The translations under genes and the position numbers were made by a program. Shown piece by piece: positions 32,601-39,643 of a stretch of DNA of 54,099 bases (position 1 is its first letter; each line of letters begins with the position of its first letter). Where the stretch lies: positions 1 to 54,099 of IMG/VR virus record IMGVR_UViG_3300005294_000001; one strand, 5' to 3'. The notes beneath the pieces are model-generated. The model was not told the origin of the DNA, ran no database searches, and worked only from the letters and a program-made list of their open reading frames with translations. This stretch comes from a virus.

Positions 32601-34366
32601 GCGATATGCGGGGGCAATCCCAGGAACTTCACAAGCTGGATTTGCTCAAGCAGAAGATCATGCCGCCGAAGTTGCAGGAGCGTGCTACGCCGTCCGATAT
32701 ACAGCGGCAACTACGCAAGCAGGTTGAGGCCGAGAAGCGCACGGGTGGATTTGCACCGCCAGATCCAGAAGCACAACTGCGATCCGCAATGCAATCGGCT
32801 GAGACACGGTTGACCAATCAGATAACCGACTTGCAGCGTGAGATTGATGCTGGCCAGAGAACGGTTACCCAAAAGAAGGCACCATTGCAGAGTGAAAAGC
32901 TGGATGCTTTGCGAAAGCAACGTGATGCCCTAAAAGAGACTCATGATAGAGTATTCAAGAAACCGGATCTAACTGATTCCGAACGCCTTGATATTTGGAA
33001 AGAGCATGTAAAGGAACAGATCGCAGAGTTGCAAGACAGGCGGAAGCGCGGCGATTTCCAAGTAAGGAAAAAGCTTGATACTCTGAAATACGACAACGAG
33101 GCTATTGAATTGCAGTTCCAAAAGGACGTTGAAATGAACGCTCTTAAAGAAATGCGCCATGACGATGAGATGTCCAAGAGAACAACGCCGCAAGTTGTTA
33201 AAGATTCCGCCACAATGACAGCGAGATTCATGCACATGGCTTTAGCTGGTGGTGAGTTCTCAGCCGTATTCAAGCAGGGTGCAACCGGCACATTCGGTAG
33301 ACCGATAATGACGGCAAGGAACTTCGTCAAGTCGCTCAAACCGTTCTGGAGTGAGGAAGCTCATTTCAGGGTAAAGCACGACATTCTTACCCGTGATAAT
33401 GCGCCCGACTATAGGGGGAGATTGGAGTTCACAGACATAAATGGGCGACTCAGTAACATGGAAGAAGTTTACATGTTTAAGATGGCCAAGTGGATGAAGG
33501 GTATTCCAGGACTAAGCCACTACGTCAAATACATGGACATGTTCCAACGGTCTTTCACTTCATTTCTTAATCTCATGCGTGCCGATACGTTCGATGCGAT
33601 GAAGCGGGAATACGGTAGCGCACCAGAAACGATGGATGCCATTGCGAACTATATCAACGTGGCTACCGGCAGAGGGTCAAAGTCTACAGCAAGATTTGGA
33701 GGTGGAATGGCTAATGCTGTGTTCTTTGCGCCCCGATGGTCAATAAGCCGGTTTCAATATTTGCTAGGCCAACCGATTATCGCAGCAGGTAAGGGCAATC
33801 GTCAGATGATAGTGAACCAGTATGCGAGAACTCTAGTTGGCTTAGGTTCCGTTTACGCTTTTGGATTGGCCGCTGGCGGAACAGTGGAATGGAAAGACCC
33901 TCGTTCTAGTTTATGGGGAAAGATTCAACTTGGCGGAAGGGTGATTGATCCGCTATTCGGTCTTGCGCCTGTGATGCGTATTATGGCGCAGCTCATTACC
34001 GGAACAAGAAAGAACTCCAAAGGCCAGATTCGACCAGTGCGAGAGAGTTTTAGATTGCCAGTACAAGGCTCACAGAAACCCGGTCCGTTTGATCCGTCAG
34101 GCGCAGAATTAATCGGTAGATTCGCATGGAGCAAACTCGCTCCCGCACCTGAAACATTCGTTGCTGCTACAAGCGGAGAGAATGTCATAGGTGAGAAATT
34201 TCAGATAGGCAAGAGACTCGCCGCATCCGTCACCCCGATTACCTATAAGGACATCATTGTAGCCTTGAAAGAACAAGGATTAGAACCCGCGACCGCGATT
34301 GACCTAATGGCGATTTGGGGACTTGGCTCTTACATTCCAGACAAACCCAAACAACCCAACTGGTAA
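29612..34366 (+). CDS. Giant virion-associated protein (1584 residues)
   Basis: Starts at the ATG at 29612, overlapping the preceding gene by 11 bases; the longer reading to 29564 is unlikely. Residues about 1-420 are acidic and Pro-rich (a repeated PTWEDT near the start), about 600-1130 are long helical/coiled-coil stretches (RDALKETHDRVFKKPDLT), and the last 450 residues (from about SATMTARFMHMALAGGEFS) resemble the C-terminal domains of large polyvalent phage proteins injected with the genome. I see no transglycosylase or protease motif. Likely the main ejection protein that spans the envelope or acts in the host after entry. Confidence 0.7.
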   Translation: MPNDPTWEDTLEVPTWEDTRPTEQDFRRDELAKQTFEARIEGEQAKALSGLADIGTEASKAIVRAFSHVDPTGFSQGLMQQYGVEPTHVIPPEFVKSDVEAVSQFAREGLGNLGIPTEAILPEQYRKPVEEFAAENIAALPEMAPLMAAGVADPRGVGRLFQAQMLQGVPESARQAVVAETPEERIKAGLGAAMGVAFPALIEGHLRQPSVPIPDFVGRQLEMQRGALPPRGETAAPIERVTPEQAALAAERMSAPFEGELPKFEETTPIAVEAPVKSRAQLLAEEVEAAREAADAAFKAKQSGVQVKPTTTLPKLVETLGRDEVAGLVDQWEQGAELHPDGKSITVYADPRNQTGKMRGKTKDFLSWYEEQKAKPTPTALPEGEQVAPPTTATEIKATEGVSAPPEQPALETVAPKGEVKGVAPEAKPPGVLTSKIWKPEILTALEEAKKEQSQIDRSYAPESEFLKGRKMVLQTWLQNRLSMGTQAAIKEVDNLVKSKPTLIQDLMDGKTVSGSKVTNAYIPNSTMLKLGYEKEGRYWKRPEAKPEPQPIGQGPGARTGVTVEAPESYSGTALKNAVADIERAGWGLREAPEHLRKSIPEAWIRAGRTLERDVNAGQKLVDELVADPQGRGLSVDESALLLRHKLTLANEMNAAAEGIHTAKTPLDKAKAEAYYDWAHEKMLIMLDAIKNRGTAWGQEGRWRQVMAREDFSLATLITHREKVLGKKLEPGSPEYNEVKAHADKLQALNTALEERVAKVQADFEASEVRRAMAEAEATKNMELPYHPRIIELAEGYAKKWDAKGAKALENLKAMFGEGQAFSGAPVSPAMLDQAIIYGTSKMVRGAVDLAKWTDTMVKDLGEGFRKHAAQVFNASKAAFEKDVNADLGRKGQATVQRVKSALKAEVGTEGILKKIARKAEGTPEGKLPNINYYLRQLGRRYAAEGIKEEGPFIDRMTADVNTVLPDLTRNDVRAIFGGYAEDVRALSKEPVEFILRDMRGQSQELHKLDLLKQKIMPPKLQERATPSDIQRQLRKQVEAEKRTGGFAPPDPEAQLRSAMQSAETRLTNQITDLQREIDAGQRTVTQKKAPLQSEKLDALRKQRDALKETHDRVFKKPDLTDSERLDIWKEHVKEQIAELQDRRKRGDFQVRKKLDTLKYDNEAIELQFQKDVEMNALKEMRHDDEMSKRTTPQVVKDSATMTARFMHMALAGGEFSAVFKQGATGTFGRPIMTARNFVKSLKPFWSEEAHFRVKHDILTRDNAPDYRGRLEFTDINGRLSNMEEVYMFKMAKWMKGIPGLSHYVKYMDMFQRSFTSFLNLMRADTFDAMKREYGSAPETMDAIANYINVATGRGSKSTARFGGGMANAVFFAPRWSISRFQYLLGQPIIAAGKGNRQMIVNQYARTLVGLGSVYAFGLAAGGTVEWKDPRSSLWGKIQLGGRVIDPLFGLAPVMRIMAQLITGTRKNSKGQIRPVRESFRLPVQGSQKPGPFDPSGAELIGRFAWSKLAPAPETFVAATSGENVIGEKFQIGKRLAASVTPITYKDIIVALKEQGLEPATAIDLMAIWGLGSYIPDKPKQPNW

Positions 34367-34367
34367 T

Positions 34368-34517
34368 ATGCCGTTACTCAAGGGCAAGTCGAAGCGTGTC
34401 ATAAGTGAAAATATCCGCCGTGAAATGCACGCGGGAAAGAAACAGTCTCAGGCAATCGCAATCGCCATGTCCAAGGCAGGCAGGACCAAAGACCCGAGGA
34501 AGCGGAAGTTTTATTAA
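34368..34517 (+). CDS. Small basic conserved phage protein
   Basis: A 49-residue basic protein starting 1 base after the giant gene's stop. It has the pattern MPLLKGKSKRVISENIRREM, then GKKQSQAIAIAMSKAGR, known from many phages as a short basic protein of unknown function, often near structural genes. Last gene of the late rightward unit. Confidence 0.8.
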   Translation: MPLLKGKSKRVISENIRREMHAGKKQSQAIAIAMSKAGRTKDPRKRKFY

Positions 34518-34538
34518 GCATATTTCTGCTATTTTCTG

Positions 34539-34567
34539 TTGACAGCCTATTTGGTGTGTGGTTTACT
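34539..34567 (+). promoter_or_regulatory. Early promoter, probably leaderless
   Basis: TTGACA (34539-34544), a 17-base spacer and TTTACT (34562-34567). Transcription should start about 34574, which is the A of the next ATG. TTTTCTGTTGAC before and over the -35 also occurs at 10126-10137. Confidence 0.65.
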
Positions 34568-34573
34568 GCCCAC

Positions 34574-34747
34574 ATGCCAAAGAAAAGTTCATCGAAATTT
34601 AAGACGGTAAATATTCGCACAGAGATTCACAAAAACATCAAAGACTATTGCACTAAGAAGGGTTACAAGGTGCAGTACTTCATTGAGCATTCCGCAAGCA
34701 AGATTATCGCGTTGGAGAACATTGGAGCGGTAAGCCTTCGGGATTAA
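34574..34747 (+). CDS. Small RHH-like DNA-binding protein (putative)
   Basis: A 57-residue basic protein (MPKKSSSKFKTVNIRTEIHK, then IKDYCTKKGYKVQYFIEHSA). The strand VNIRTEIH plus two short helices fits a ribbon-helix-helix or antitoxin-type regulator. The predicted transcript starts at its first base, so it is probably translated without a leader. First gene of the early operon; it could regulate its own promoter or the hairpin behind it. Confidence 0.6.
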   Translation: MPKKSSSKFKTVNIRTEIHKNIKDYCTKKGYKVQYFIEHSASKIIALENIGAVSLRD

Positions 34748-34755
34748 CAACTTTT

Positions 34756-34823
34756 ATGGCGAGTCGCTTCAAACCCTCATCCACTGAGGTCAAATTCCCT
34801 CTGCTGACATAACGACTCGCCAT
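34756..34823 (+). promoter_or_regulatory. Hairpin enclosing an 18-codon frame (attenuator candidate)
   Basis: An 11-bp perfect inverted repeat: ATGGCGAGTCG (34756-34766) and CGACTCGCCAT (34813-34823). The ATG in the left arm opens a frame of 18 codons whose TAA (34810-34812) ends exactly before the right arm. A smaller hairpin CCTC-GAGG lies inside, and TTTT follows the right arm. It stands between the small regulator gene and the ATPase gene, so it may attenuate the early operon. Confidence 0.5.
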
Positions 34824-34842
34824 TTTAAACTTAAACCACCAA

Positions 34843-35904
34843 ATGAGTTTTACAATACATCAGGCGACACGTGAAAGCGTTAAAGCATTAGTGGGTTTCT
34901 ACGCGAAATCCGGCGCAGGTAAGACACATTCCGCGTTACTCATGATGCGCGGATTGGTTGGGCCTAAAGGGAAAATTGGAGTTGTGGACACCGAGAACCG
35001 TAGGAGTAGCATTTTCGCTGACGTGATTCCTGGTGGGTTCTCAATCGTTGATCTGGACCCTCCATTTACGGCTGAACGCTATTGGGAGGCGTTGGATGTT
35101 ATAGAGAAAAACTGCGACGGTATTGTTGTGGATTCATTCTCGCACGTTTGGGCAGGAGAGGGCGGCTTGCTTGACCAGCACGAAGCCGAACTAGAACGTA
35201 TGGCTGGCAGTGATTGGAAGAAGCGTGAAGCCTGCAAGATGACTGCTTGGATTCGGCCAAAGCAGGCGCACAAGCGTCTAGTTGAGCGCATCCTACGATT
35301 GCCCAAGCCGCTTATAGTGTGCATGAGAGGTGAGGAAAAAACGCACATCGAAAAGGCGAACGGTAAAACTGAAGTTTGGACTGACAAGTATTGTTCCCCA
35401 ATCGGTGACCCGCGGTTCATCTTCGAACTCTTGATCCACGCCGAGTGCATCGCAAAGGAAAACGATCAAGGCCACATGGTAGGGGGCTACTTGAGACTCA
35501 CAAAGGTTAGCCGAACGGAAATCATACCACTACTCCCTGGACCTGATGAGCAGGTAGGGATTAAGCATGGTGAGGCTTTGGCGCAATGGTGCGCCGGAAC
35601 GCCTGCGAAGTCTGTAACTCCAAAGGTTACATCATCAATGTTGCAATTTGATGAAGGGGTAAACAACCCGCCAGAAGTTGTGAAAGAGCAATTGAAGAAA
35701 ATGTATGCCTCCGGAGAAATTGCCACTCTTAAACGCAAGCTTTGGGATCTGACAGCAAACAACCACTTCGGGTCAAAGGCCAAGCTTAACCAATTTCTTC
35801 ACGATGAACTTTTCATTCAAGACGATGAAGGATTGGAAACGCTAACCGAACAGCGACTAATTCAAGTCATCGAAGCAATCAACCACAAATTGGAGTCGAA
35901 ATGA
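34843..35904 (+). CDS. Sak4-like RecA-fold ATPase (recombination)
   Basis: A 353-residue P-loop ATPase: Walker A AKSGAGKT (21-28), a VVDTEN segment (47-52) and Walker B CDGIVVDSFS (91-100), then a KKREACKMTAWIRPK helix. This is the AAA_24 / Sak4-type phage protein that promotes single-strand annealing or strand exchange with a RecE-like exonuclease. The C-terminal 100 residues are a charged helical extension. Starts behind AACCACCAA, a context shared with other genes here. The exonuclease lies three genes downstream. Confidence 0.85.
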   Translation: MSFTIHQATRESVKALVGFYAKSGAGKTHSALLMMRGLVGPKGKIGVVDTENRRSSIFADVIPGGFSIVDLDPPFTAERYWEALDVIEKNCDGIVVDSFSHVWAGEGGLLDQHEAELERMAGSDWKKREACKMTAWIRPKQAHKRLVERILRLPKPLIVCMRGEEKTHIEKANGKTEVWTDKYCSPIGDPRFIFELLIHAECIAKENDQGHMVGGYLRLTKVSRTEIIPLLPGPDEQVGIKHGEALAQWCAGTPAKSVTPKVTSSMLQFDEGVNNPPEVVKEQLKKMYASGEIATLKRKLWDLTANNHFGSKAKLNQFLHDELFIQDDEGLETLTEQRLIQVIEAINHKLESK

Positions 35905-36125
35905 TTCGTATCGCTATCGTGACATGTGATTACGGAGCCGCCGCAAATATTGGTGGACCTGTCGTGAACACACTAAAGACATTCGATCTGGAAGCTCCAG
36001 AAGTTGAGAAGTTCTTGCTTGAATACGAGATGGCCAAGTCAACGGATAAAAAAGAATCTAAACTTTGGTGGAATCGATCTGTTGCTGGAGTAGAAATAAT
36101 CAACCACAAACTAACCACCAAATGA
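35901..36125 (+). CDS. Small hypothetical protein, conserved-looking
   Basis: A 74-residue protein with DYGAAANIGGPVVNTLKTFD and APEVEKFLLEYE, a pattern I associate with small phage proteins of unknown function. ATGA overlap with the ATPase gene and with the next gene. Confidence 0.65.
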   Translation: MIRIAIVTCDYGAAANIGGPVVNTLKTFDLEAPEVEKFLLEYEMAKSTDKKESKLWWNRSVAGVEIINHKLTTK

Positions 36126-36526
36126 ACGATAAAGAATTAAGAGAGTTAAACGCTTGGATTGCTGAACATGTGATGGGATGGACAAAATGGACATTCAGTA
36201 ATGGCTTCACGAAGCACAACTATCTAAATGCATACCCAAAAGAGAGGGCTAACAAATTTCGCACTCCGGGTTGGATTGATGGTATTCCAACCATAGATAA
36301 TTGGCATAAATACACCACCGATCCATCAGCCGCCATGGACGTGCTCAAGAAGTGCGCGGAGAAACAGGGAGATGATATCGTAATTACTTTCCAAGATGGA
36401 ACTTGGACCGTGGCTTGGGTGGATTGGAATGCAGAAGAAAGAGCAGATCGGGTAAAGGCACCAACTCTTGAATTAGCGATATGCCTCTATGCCAAGAATG
36501 AATTCAGTAAACCGATCACCAAATGA
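36122..36526 (+). CDS. Phage ABA-sandwich domain protein
   Basis: 134 residues from the ATG at 36122 (ATGA overlap); a longer reading to 36065 is rejected. LRELNAWIAEHVMGW at the start, TTDPSAAMDVLKKCAE in the middle and LELAICLYAKNEF at the end match the phage ABA sandwich domain. Function unknown for the family. A second member is at 7808-8311. Confidence 0.8.
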   Translation: MNDKELRELNAWIAEHVMGWTKWTFSNGFTKHNYLNAYPKERANKFRTPGWIDGIPTIDNWHKYTTDPSAAMDVLKKCAEKQGDDIVITFQDGTWTVAWVDWNAEERADRVKAPTLELAICLYAKNEFSKPITK

Positions 36527-37521
36527 ACACGCTAATCGGAGAGCTAAAGAACGTGCTGACGGGTGGAACCGTCATCGGTCCAATTGGACATCCATCGCAA
36601 TATCGCGACCAAGATTCAAAGCGTGGAGATCCTGACCGCGTAATGGGTCGTGGCGACCTTATGGAATTCTCCCGCTGTCCCGAGCGGTGGGTGAAAGGCT
36701 ACGAGTCCGAAGAAACCAAGGCAACGGAATGGGGGGATTTGGTTGATGTCTTGTTTCTGACGCCTGACCAGTTCAAGAGCCGGTATGCCGTACAGCCAGC
36801 GACTTATCTAACTGACGGAATGGAATGCCCTATATGCAAATCCATAACCACCTCTATAAGCTGCAAAAAGTGTAAGACTCAGCGCGTGCCAATTCGTATC
36901 GAAAAGGATTGGAACTCGAATGCCGATGAATGCTCCAATTGGGAATCCGGTCAGGTCGGCAAGACCATCGTGAAGCACAAGCTCTTTGGACCTGCCTGTG
37001 ACGCTGTGAGGGTGCTTAATGAGTATCCTGGGCTGAAAGAGCTAAAGGAAGGCTCTGAATGCCAAGTAATGGCTACAGCGAGCTACCAGGATGAAGAAAC
37101 GGGGATTGTGGTGCCTCTCAAGATCCTGATTGACCTGTTGCCTGACAAGACTAGCCCGTGGGGGAAGTGGATCATTGACTTAAAGACCACTGACTCTGCG
37201 GCAATGCGACCTTGGCGTTCCAAGGTTTTCAAGTTTAACTACGATGCCCAAGCAGCCTTCTACCTTGACGTATGGGAAGCCGCTACAGGCGAGGACCGGC
37301 AGGACTTCAAGCACATCGTCCAAGAGTCCTACAGCCCCTATCAGACTCAATTACGCCTCGTTTCCGCCGAGTTCCTAGAGATCGGGCGCATGAAATATCA
37401 GAAGGCGTTGGAATTCTACTGCGCGTGCCTATCGTCTGGTGTTTGGCCTGGATACGACTGCGAATGCCGAACAATCGACGGTTGGCAGCTAACCGAACCT
37501 GAACCTTGGATGGTGCAATGA
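36523..37521 (+). CDS. RecE-like PD-(D/E)XK exonuclease with zinc-ribbon insert
   Basis: A 332-residue nuclease. LMEFSRCPERWVKG and WGDLVDVLFL begin the RecE/DUF3799-type fold; catalytic D204 (LKILIDLLPD) and D219-x-K221 (WIIDLKTT) give the D-(D/E)XK site, and YDAQAAFYLDVW is the motif of this group. Between about 102 and 117 a CPIC...CKKC zinc ribbon is inserted. It degrades one strand to feed the Sak4-like annealer. 4-base overlaps on both sides. Confidence 0.85.
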   Translation: MNTLIGELKNVLTGGTVIGPIGHPSQYRDQDSKRGDPDRVMGRGDLMEFSRCPERWVKGYESEETKATEWGDLVDVLFLTPDQFKSRYAVQPATYLTDGMECPICKSITTSISCKKCKTQRVPIRIEKDWNSNADECSNWESGQVGKTIVKHKLFGPACDAVRVLNEYPGLKELKEGSECQVMATASYQDEETGIVVPLKILIDLLPDKTSPWGKWIIDLKTTDSAAMRPWRSKVFKFNYDAQAAFYLDVWEAATGEDRQDFKHIVQESYSPYQTQLRLVSAEFLEIGRMKYQKALEFYCACLSSGVWPGYDCECRTIDGWQLTEPEPWMVQ

Positions 37522-37718
37522 ATAAACGATGGTTAATCTGGAGCCTTGAGCACGATGCTTGGTGGAATCCAAACTCGATGGGTTACACACAGGAACGATC
37601 AAAGGCTGGACGATACGATTTAAACGAGGCTTTAGTGATTGTTCACAACGCAAACTTTCGATGTGGAAATAAGCCAAATGAAGCCTTAGTTCCCCTTGAC
37701 CCCGTGACCGATTTGTGA
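37518..37718 (+). CDS. Small conserved phage protein
   Basis: 66 residues from the ATG at 37518 (ATGA). MNKRWLIWSLEHDAWWNPNS, MGYTQERSKAGRYDLNEA and IVHNAN match a widespread short phage protein of unknown function found beside replication or recombination genes. Confidence 0.8.
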   Translation: MNKRWLIWSLEHDAWWNPNSMGYTQERSKAGRYDLNEALVIVHNANFRCGNKPNEALVPLDPVTDL

Positions 37719-37734
37719 GGTAATTGGCTTGCCG

Positions 37735-37755
37735 TGTAAACAGTAATTGTTTACA
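37735..37755. promoter_or_regulatory. 21-base palindrome before the replication gene
   Basis: TGTAAACA (37735-37742) and TGTTTACA (37748-37755) flank a 5-base centre; only one half-site position fails to match. It ends 14 bases before the ATG of the initiator gene. It may be an operator or a binding site of the initiator, since the same GTAAAC core occurs three times inside the gene. Confidence 0.6.
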
Positions 37756-37768
37756 ATATTCAGAAGTT

Positions 37769-38617
37769 ATGAGCAACGGATACTGCAAACTTTTCACCGA
37801 TATTGTCACCTCAACTATTTGGCAAAGGCCGAATGCGTGTCGGGTTCTCTGGGTAACCATGCTTGCCCTTAAGGACGAAACCAACATCTGTAGAGCCACT
37901 GTGCCAGCACTTGCGAAAATATGTGATATTACGATAGATGAGTGTGAATCATACCTACAGGAATTCCAGTCACCGGACGAACATTCACGGTCCCAGGAAT
38001 ACAAAGGAAGGCGCATAGAACGGGTTGACGGTGGCTGGCATATTCTGAATGGCCAGAAGTATCGTGACATGCTGCGAGGTCAAGAAAGACGCGACTATAT
38101 ACGCGGAAAAGTGGCCGAACATCGAAAACGTGTAAACAAAAGTAAACACGGTAATCAATGTAAACCGATAGCAGAAGCAGAAGCAGAAGTACAAGCAATA
38201 CCAGAGAAGCTTCGGTGTAATGAGGAGTTTCTTAGGAAGTGGGAAACATGGCAGTCTGTCCGAACTGCAAAGAAATCATGCAAAGATTTTCCGCAATTGT
38301 TTCAAGAACAGCTTGATTGGTTAGGTGGATTCGCCGTTCCTGTAGCTATCGAGATTCTTGCTCAGTCCATACGAAACGATTGGCAGGGACTATTCCCGCC
38401 CAAGACAAACGGAAACCACCAGACTGATAACGGCAAACTTGCCCCAATCGACAAGGCGATACTCCAGAAGGAAAAGGATTTGATAATTGCTAGGCTAAAC
38501 ACTTTACGCAGTCAATACGATGGACATCAAACTTGGTCAGAGAAAGATCGGCTTGAAGCGGTAAAATTGAAAACAAAACTCTCAGAAATAAACAGTCAAC
38601 TCGGTTGCCTTTTATGA
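37769..38617 (+). CDS. Lambda-O-like replication initiator
   Basis: 282 residues from the ATG at 37769. The N-terminal 100 residues match the winged-helix domain of phage replication proteins: KLFTDIVTSTIWQRPNACRV, LWVTMLALKDETN, then PDEHSRSQEYKGRRIERVDG and WHILNGQKYRDM. A linker (116-145) rich in Lys and AEAEAE follows, then a helical C-terminal part that should recruit the host helicase or loader. With no DNA polymerase or helicase in the genome, this protein must start replication by hijacking the host replisome. The linker DNA holds origin-like repeats. Confidence 0.85.
   Translation: MSNGYCKLFTDIVTSTIWQRPNACRVLWVTMLALKDETNICRATVPALAKICDITIDECESYLQEFQSPDEHSRSQEYKGRRIERVDGGWHILNGQKYRDMLRGQERRDYIRGKVAEHRKRVNKSKHGNQCKPIAEAEAEVQAIPEKLRCNEEFLRKWETWQSVRTAKKSCKDFPQLFQEQLDWLGGFAVPVAIEILAQSIRNDWQGLFPPKTNGNHQTDNGKLAPIDKAILQKEKDLIIARLNTLRSQYDGHQTWSEKDRLEAVKLKTKLSEINSQLGCLL
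38131..38166 (+). other. Candidate replication origin (GTAAAC iterons)
   Basis: Three direct repeats of GTAAAC at 38132, 38142 and 38160, followed by a purine-rich AGCAGA triplet series (about 38170-38187), all inside the linker-coding part of the initiator gene. In lambda the O-binding iterons and A+T-rich unwinding site also lie in the middle of O. The palindrome at 37735 carries the same core. Confidence 0.5.
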
Positions 38618-38856
38618 AAACTTCTGAAGAATGGGTTCGTGAGTTTTACGATTTTGATCATACCCGTGAATCCACGATCAAAAAACTTAGAGATTTCGTA
38701 TCTGAAATCCAATCCGATGCCTTCCACGCTGGACAGTTGATGGGTCTGGATGATGCAAGATCTATCGTGGAGCAGTGGAGTCCATCGGAAACATCTCCAT
38801 GTGGCAGATCGGTTAAGGAAATATCAATCATGCGAGAATCTTTGGAAAAGAAATGA
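38614..38856 (+). CDS. Small hypothetical protein
   Basis: 80 residues from the ATG at 38614 (ATGA overlap with the initiator stop). EWVREFYDFDHTRESTIKKL is amphipathic; AFHAGQLMGLDDARSIVEQW follows. Not recognised. Confidence 0.65.
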   Translation: MKTSEEWVREFYDFDHTRESTIKKLRDFVSEIQSDAFHAGQLMGLDDARSIVEQWSPSETSPCGRSVKEISIMRESLEKK

Positions 38857-39077
38857 AAACCCTCTCCTGCACCTGCCGAGTGTGTGGAAATTCAATCAGC
38901 CTTCAAATCGATGAGTCGGAATTCTTTACAGATGAGAAGCTGGTCGAAATGGCAACGTGTGATCGCTGCTACGACTCCCACGACCAGCAGGAACGCGACC
39001 GGATAGCGAAATATCACAAGGCTATAGAACGCGAGTGCCAGGAACCGAAGCAATACAAGAAACCTTACGCTGATTGA
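38853..39077 (+). CDS. Small zinc-finger protein
   Basis: A 74-residue protein with two Cys pairs: CRVC (8-11) and CDRC (36-39) spaced by a beta-rich stretch, then a charged helix (QQERDRIAKYHKAIERECQE). A four-Cys zinc ribbon is likely. ATGA overlap upstream; 1 base before the next start. Confidence 0.7.
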   Translation: MKTLSCTCRVCGNSISLQIDESEFFTDEKLVEMATCDRCYDSHDQQERDRIAKYHKAIERECQEPKQYKKPYAD

Positions 39078-39078
39078 T

Positions 39079-39642
39079 ATGAAGGTCCTTGTAGCTTGTG
39101 AATGTTCAGGGATAGTGCGTGATGCTTTCCGGGCATTGGGGCATGATGCGTGGTCTTGCGATTTCATGCCGTGCGAACGCGATCCCGAATGGCACCTTGA
39201 AGGTGATGCGCTATATGCAATCAGCGATAACAATGGATTCTATTTCAGGAAATTGAAAGGCCACATTGAATGGGACATGCTTATTGCCCATCCTCCTTGT
39301 GACTTCCTTTCCGGCAGCGGTAATCGTTGGCTTTACGAGGAATGCTCCAGAGGTACACCGGAGCAACGGATAGCAGACCCAAGACCGCATCCATACGTCA
39401 CTAAACGGGTTGGCCAATACTCACAGATAGTTCAACCTTGGTGGTTTGGGGATAAAGCTACAAAAGGAACCTGCCTATGGCTAAAAGGACTTCCTCCACT
39501 CATGGCTACCATCATTGAGAATGGTGCCGACAGGAAACCGCTTTGCCATAGAGAAGGACCTGGGCCTAAAAGGAAAACCAATCGCAGCCGAACGTATCCG
39601 GGCATGGCCGCTGCCATGGCTAAACAATGGGGAAGCTATTGA
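39079..39642 (+). CDS. Cytosine-C5-methyltransferase-like protein, internally shortened
   Basis: A 187-residue protein. MKVLVACECSGIVRDAFRAL is the SAM-binding start and MLIAHPPCDFLSGSG (68-82) carries the PPC catalytic motif of a phage C5-methyltransferase-like family; SQIVQPWWFGDKATKGTCLW and LPPL are its C-terminal hallmarks. In full-length relatives, as I recall them, a helix and an ENP motif lie between the GxRWL segment and SQIVQP. Here GNRWLYEECSRGTPEQRIAD joins almost directly to PHPYVTKRVG, so about 30-40 residues seem missing. It may be inactive, or work as a fragment. Confidence 0.75.
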   Translation: MKVLVACECSGIVRDAFRALGHDAWSCDFMPCERDPEWHLEGDALYAISDNNGFYFRKLKGHIEWDMLIAHPPCDFLSGSGNRWLYEECSRGTPEQRIADPRPHPYVTKRVGQYSQIVQPWWFGDKATKGTCLWLKGLPPLMATIIENGADRKPLCHREGPGPKRKTNRSRTYPGMAAAMAKQWGSY

Positions 39643-39643
39643 T

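Noticed and set aside
29612-34366. Tape-measure protein of a long tail
   Set aside because: Length would fit, but there are no tail-tube, sheath or assembly-chaperone frameshift genes and the neighbours are of short-tail type. The C-terminal part resembles injected polyvalent proteins.
34574-34747. Integration or lysogeny module
   Set aside because: Small DNA-binding candidates exist here and at 9619-9837, but there is no integrase, excisionase, partition gene or classic repressor.
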